Of a DNA stretch of 5,796 bases, positions 5,698 through 5,796 are shown one piece after another. The stretch comes from an uncultured Caryophanales bacterium. Lineage in GTDB: Bacteria > Bacillota_I > Bacilli_A > RFN20 > CAG-826. A program made the position numbers and the translations under genes. The stretch lies in assembly GCA_902464635.1 (NCBI GenBank), contig CABQKC010000048.1:1-5796 (forward strand). The letters run 5' to 3'. Under the pieces are notes generated by a model, which did no database searches, had not been told where the DNA came from, and worked only from the letters and a program-made list of their open reading frames with translations. Each line of letters begins with the position of its first letter. Position 1 is the first letter of the stretch.

Positions 5698-5796
5698 GAA
5701 GAAGTCAGGATATGTCTAGCCCTTCTAGAAAAAGAAAGTTTTTTGAGTTTCCCCATTTTACGTCATAAAAAATGATTTTTCTGTTTATTTTTTGGT
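5698..5796. other. AT-rich 3' flank of ugd, no gene recognised
   Basis: These 99 bp hold no convincing gene. An 18-codon frame (5712-5768) has an AGGA only one base before its ATG and looks accidental. AAAAA (5729-5733) and TTTTTT (5739-5744) around GAAAG could form a very weak A-T hairpin, but no proper terminator is visible before the window ends. Confidence 0.5.

Noticed and set aside
5729..5744. Terminator after ugd
   Set aside because: The only stem is five A-T pairs around GAAAG; too weak to support, and the window ends soon after.
5712..5768. Small 18-codon frame after ugd
   Set aside because: It is very short, its AGGA is only one base from the ATG, and it has no recognisable content; chance is sufficient.
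1..5796. CRISPR array, tRNA, rRNA, riboswitch or defence gene cluster
   Set aside because: I found no direct repeat-spacer periodicity, tRNA-like cloverleaf arms or rRNA-like conserved segments. The intergenic spaces (at most 155 bp outside the IS) are too short for most riboswitches.

Overview
The window looks like a piece of a low-GC Gram-positive genome (Bacillota/Mycoplasmatota side, for example an Erysipelotrichia- or RF39-like gut lineage; this placement is inference from composition and protein flavour only). The resident genes are about one-third GC, rich in AGA/AGG, TTA/CTA and AAT/AAA codons, and use TAA or TAG stops. Tryptophan is always TGG, so the standard bacterial code fits. 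The first ~850 bases are different: about half GC, with codons ending in G or C. They belong to an insertion sequence of the IS256 family.

Layout. (1) 1-847: one end of an IS256-family element. The transposase reads leftward and runs off the window edge. Upstream of it are its own SD, its own promoter, a GC-rich palindrome and a recognisable terminal inverted repeat ending at about 847. (2) 848-898: the 51 bp left between the element and the next gene, AT-rich, with three alternating copies of a TATGAAA half-site. (3) 899-2302: an alpha-D-phosphohexomutase (phosphoglucomutase/phosphomannomutase). (4) 2303-2457: an intergenic stretch with a weak terminator-like hairpin and a promoter. (5) 2458-3930: a two-gene membrane operon, a PF06541-type (ABC_trans_CmpB) protein followed by a YhhN/TMEM86-type (lysoplasmalogenase-like) protein. 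(6) 3923-4507, minus strand: a RdgB/HAM1-type XTP/dITP pyrophosphatase, overlapping the preceding gene tail to tail by 8 bp. (7) 4540/4546-5697: UDP-glucose 6-dehydrogenase, divergent from the pyrophosphatase across 38 bp. (8) 5698-5796: AT-rich 3' sequence with no convincing gene.

How the genes fit together. The mutase (glucose-6-P to glucose-1-P) and Ugd (UDP-glucose to UDP-glucuronate) could be two steps of one route to acidic surface polysaccharide precursors, but the pyrophosphorylase that would join them is not here and the two genes are not in one operon. The membrane pair hints at envelope or ether-lipid handling. RdgB is nucleotide-pool housekeeping. This is mostly ordinary chromosome interrupted by a mobile element; I see no defence system, CRISPR array, RNA gene or new multi-gene system.

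The most interesting signal is at gene starts. The four resident genes that begin a transcript have no Shine-Dalgarno sequence. Three of them have a -10-like hexamer placed so that transcription would start on, or very close to, the A of the ATG. The one operon-internal gene and the imported transposase both have good SD sequences. This suggests leaderless transcription in the host.
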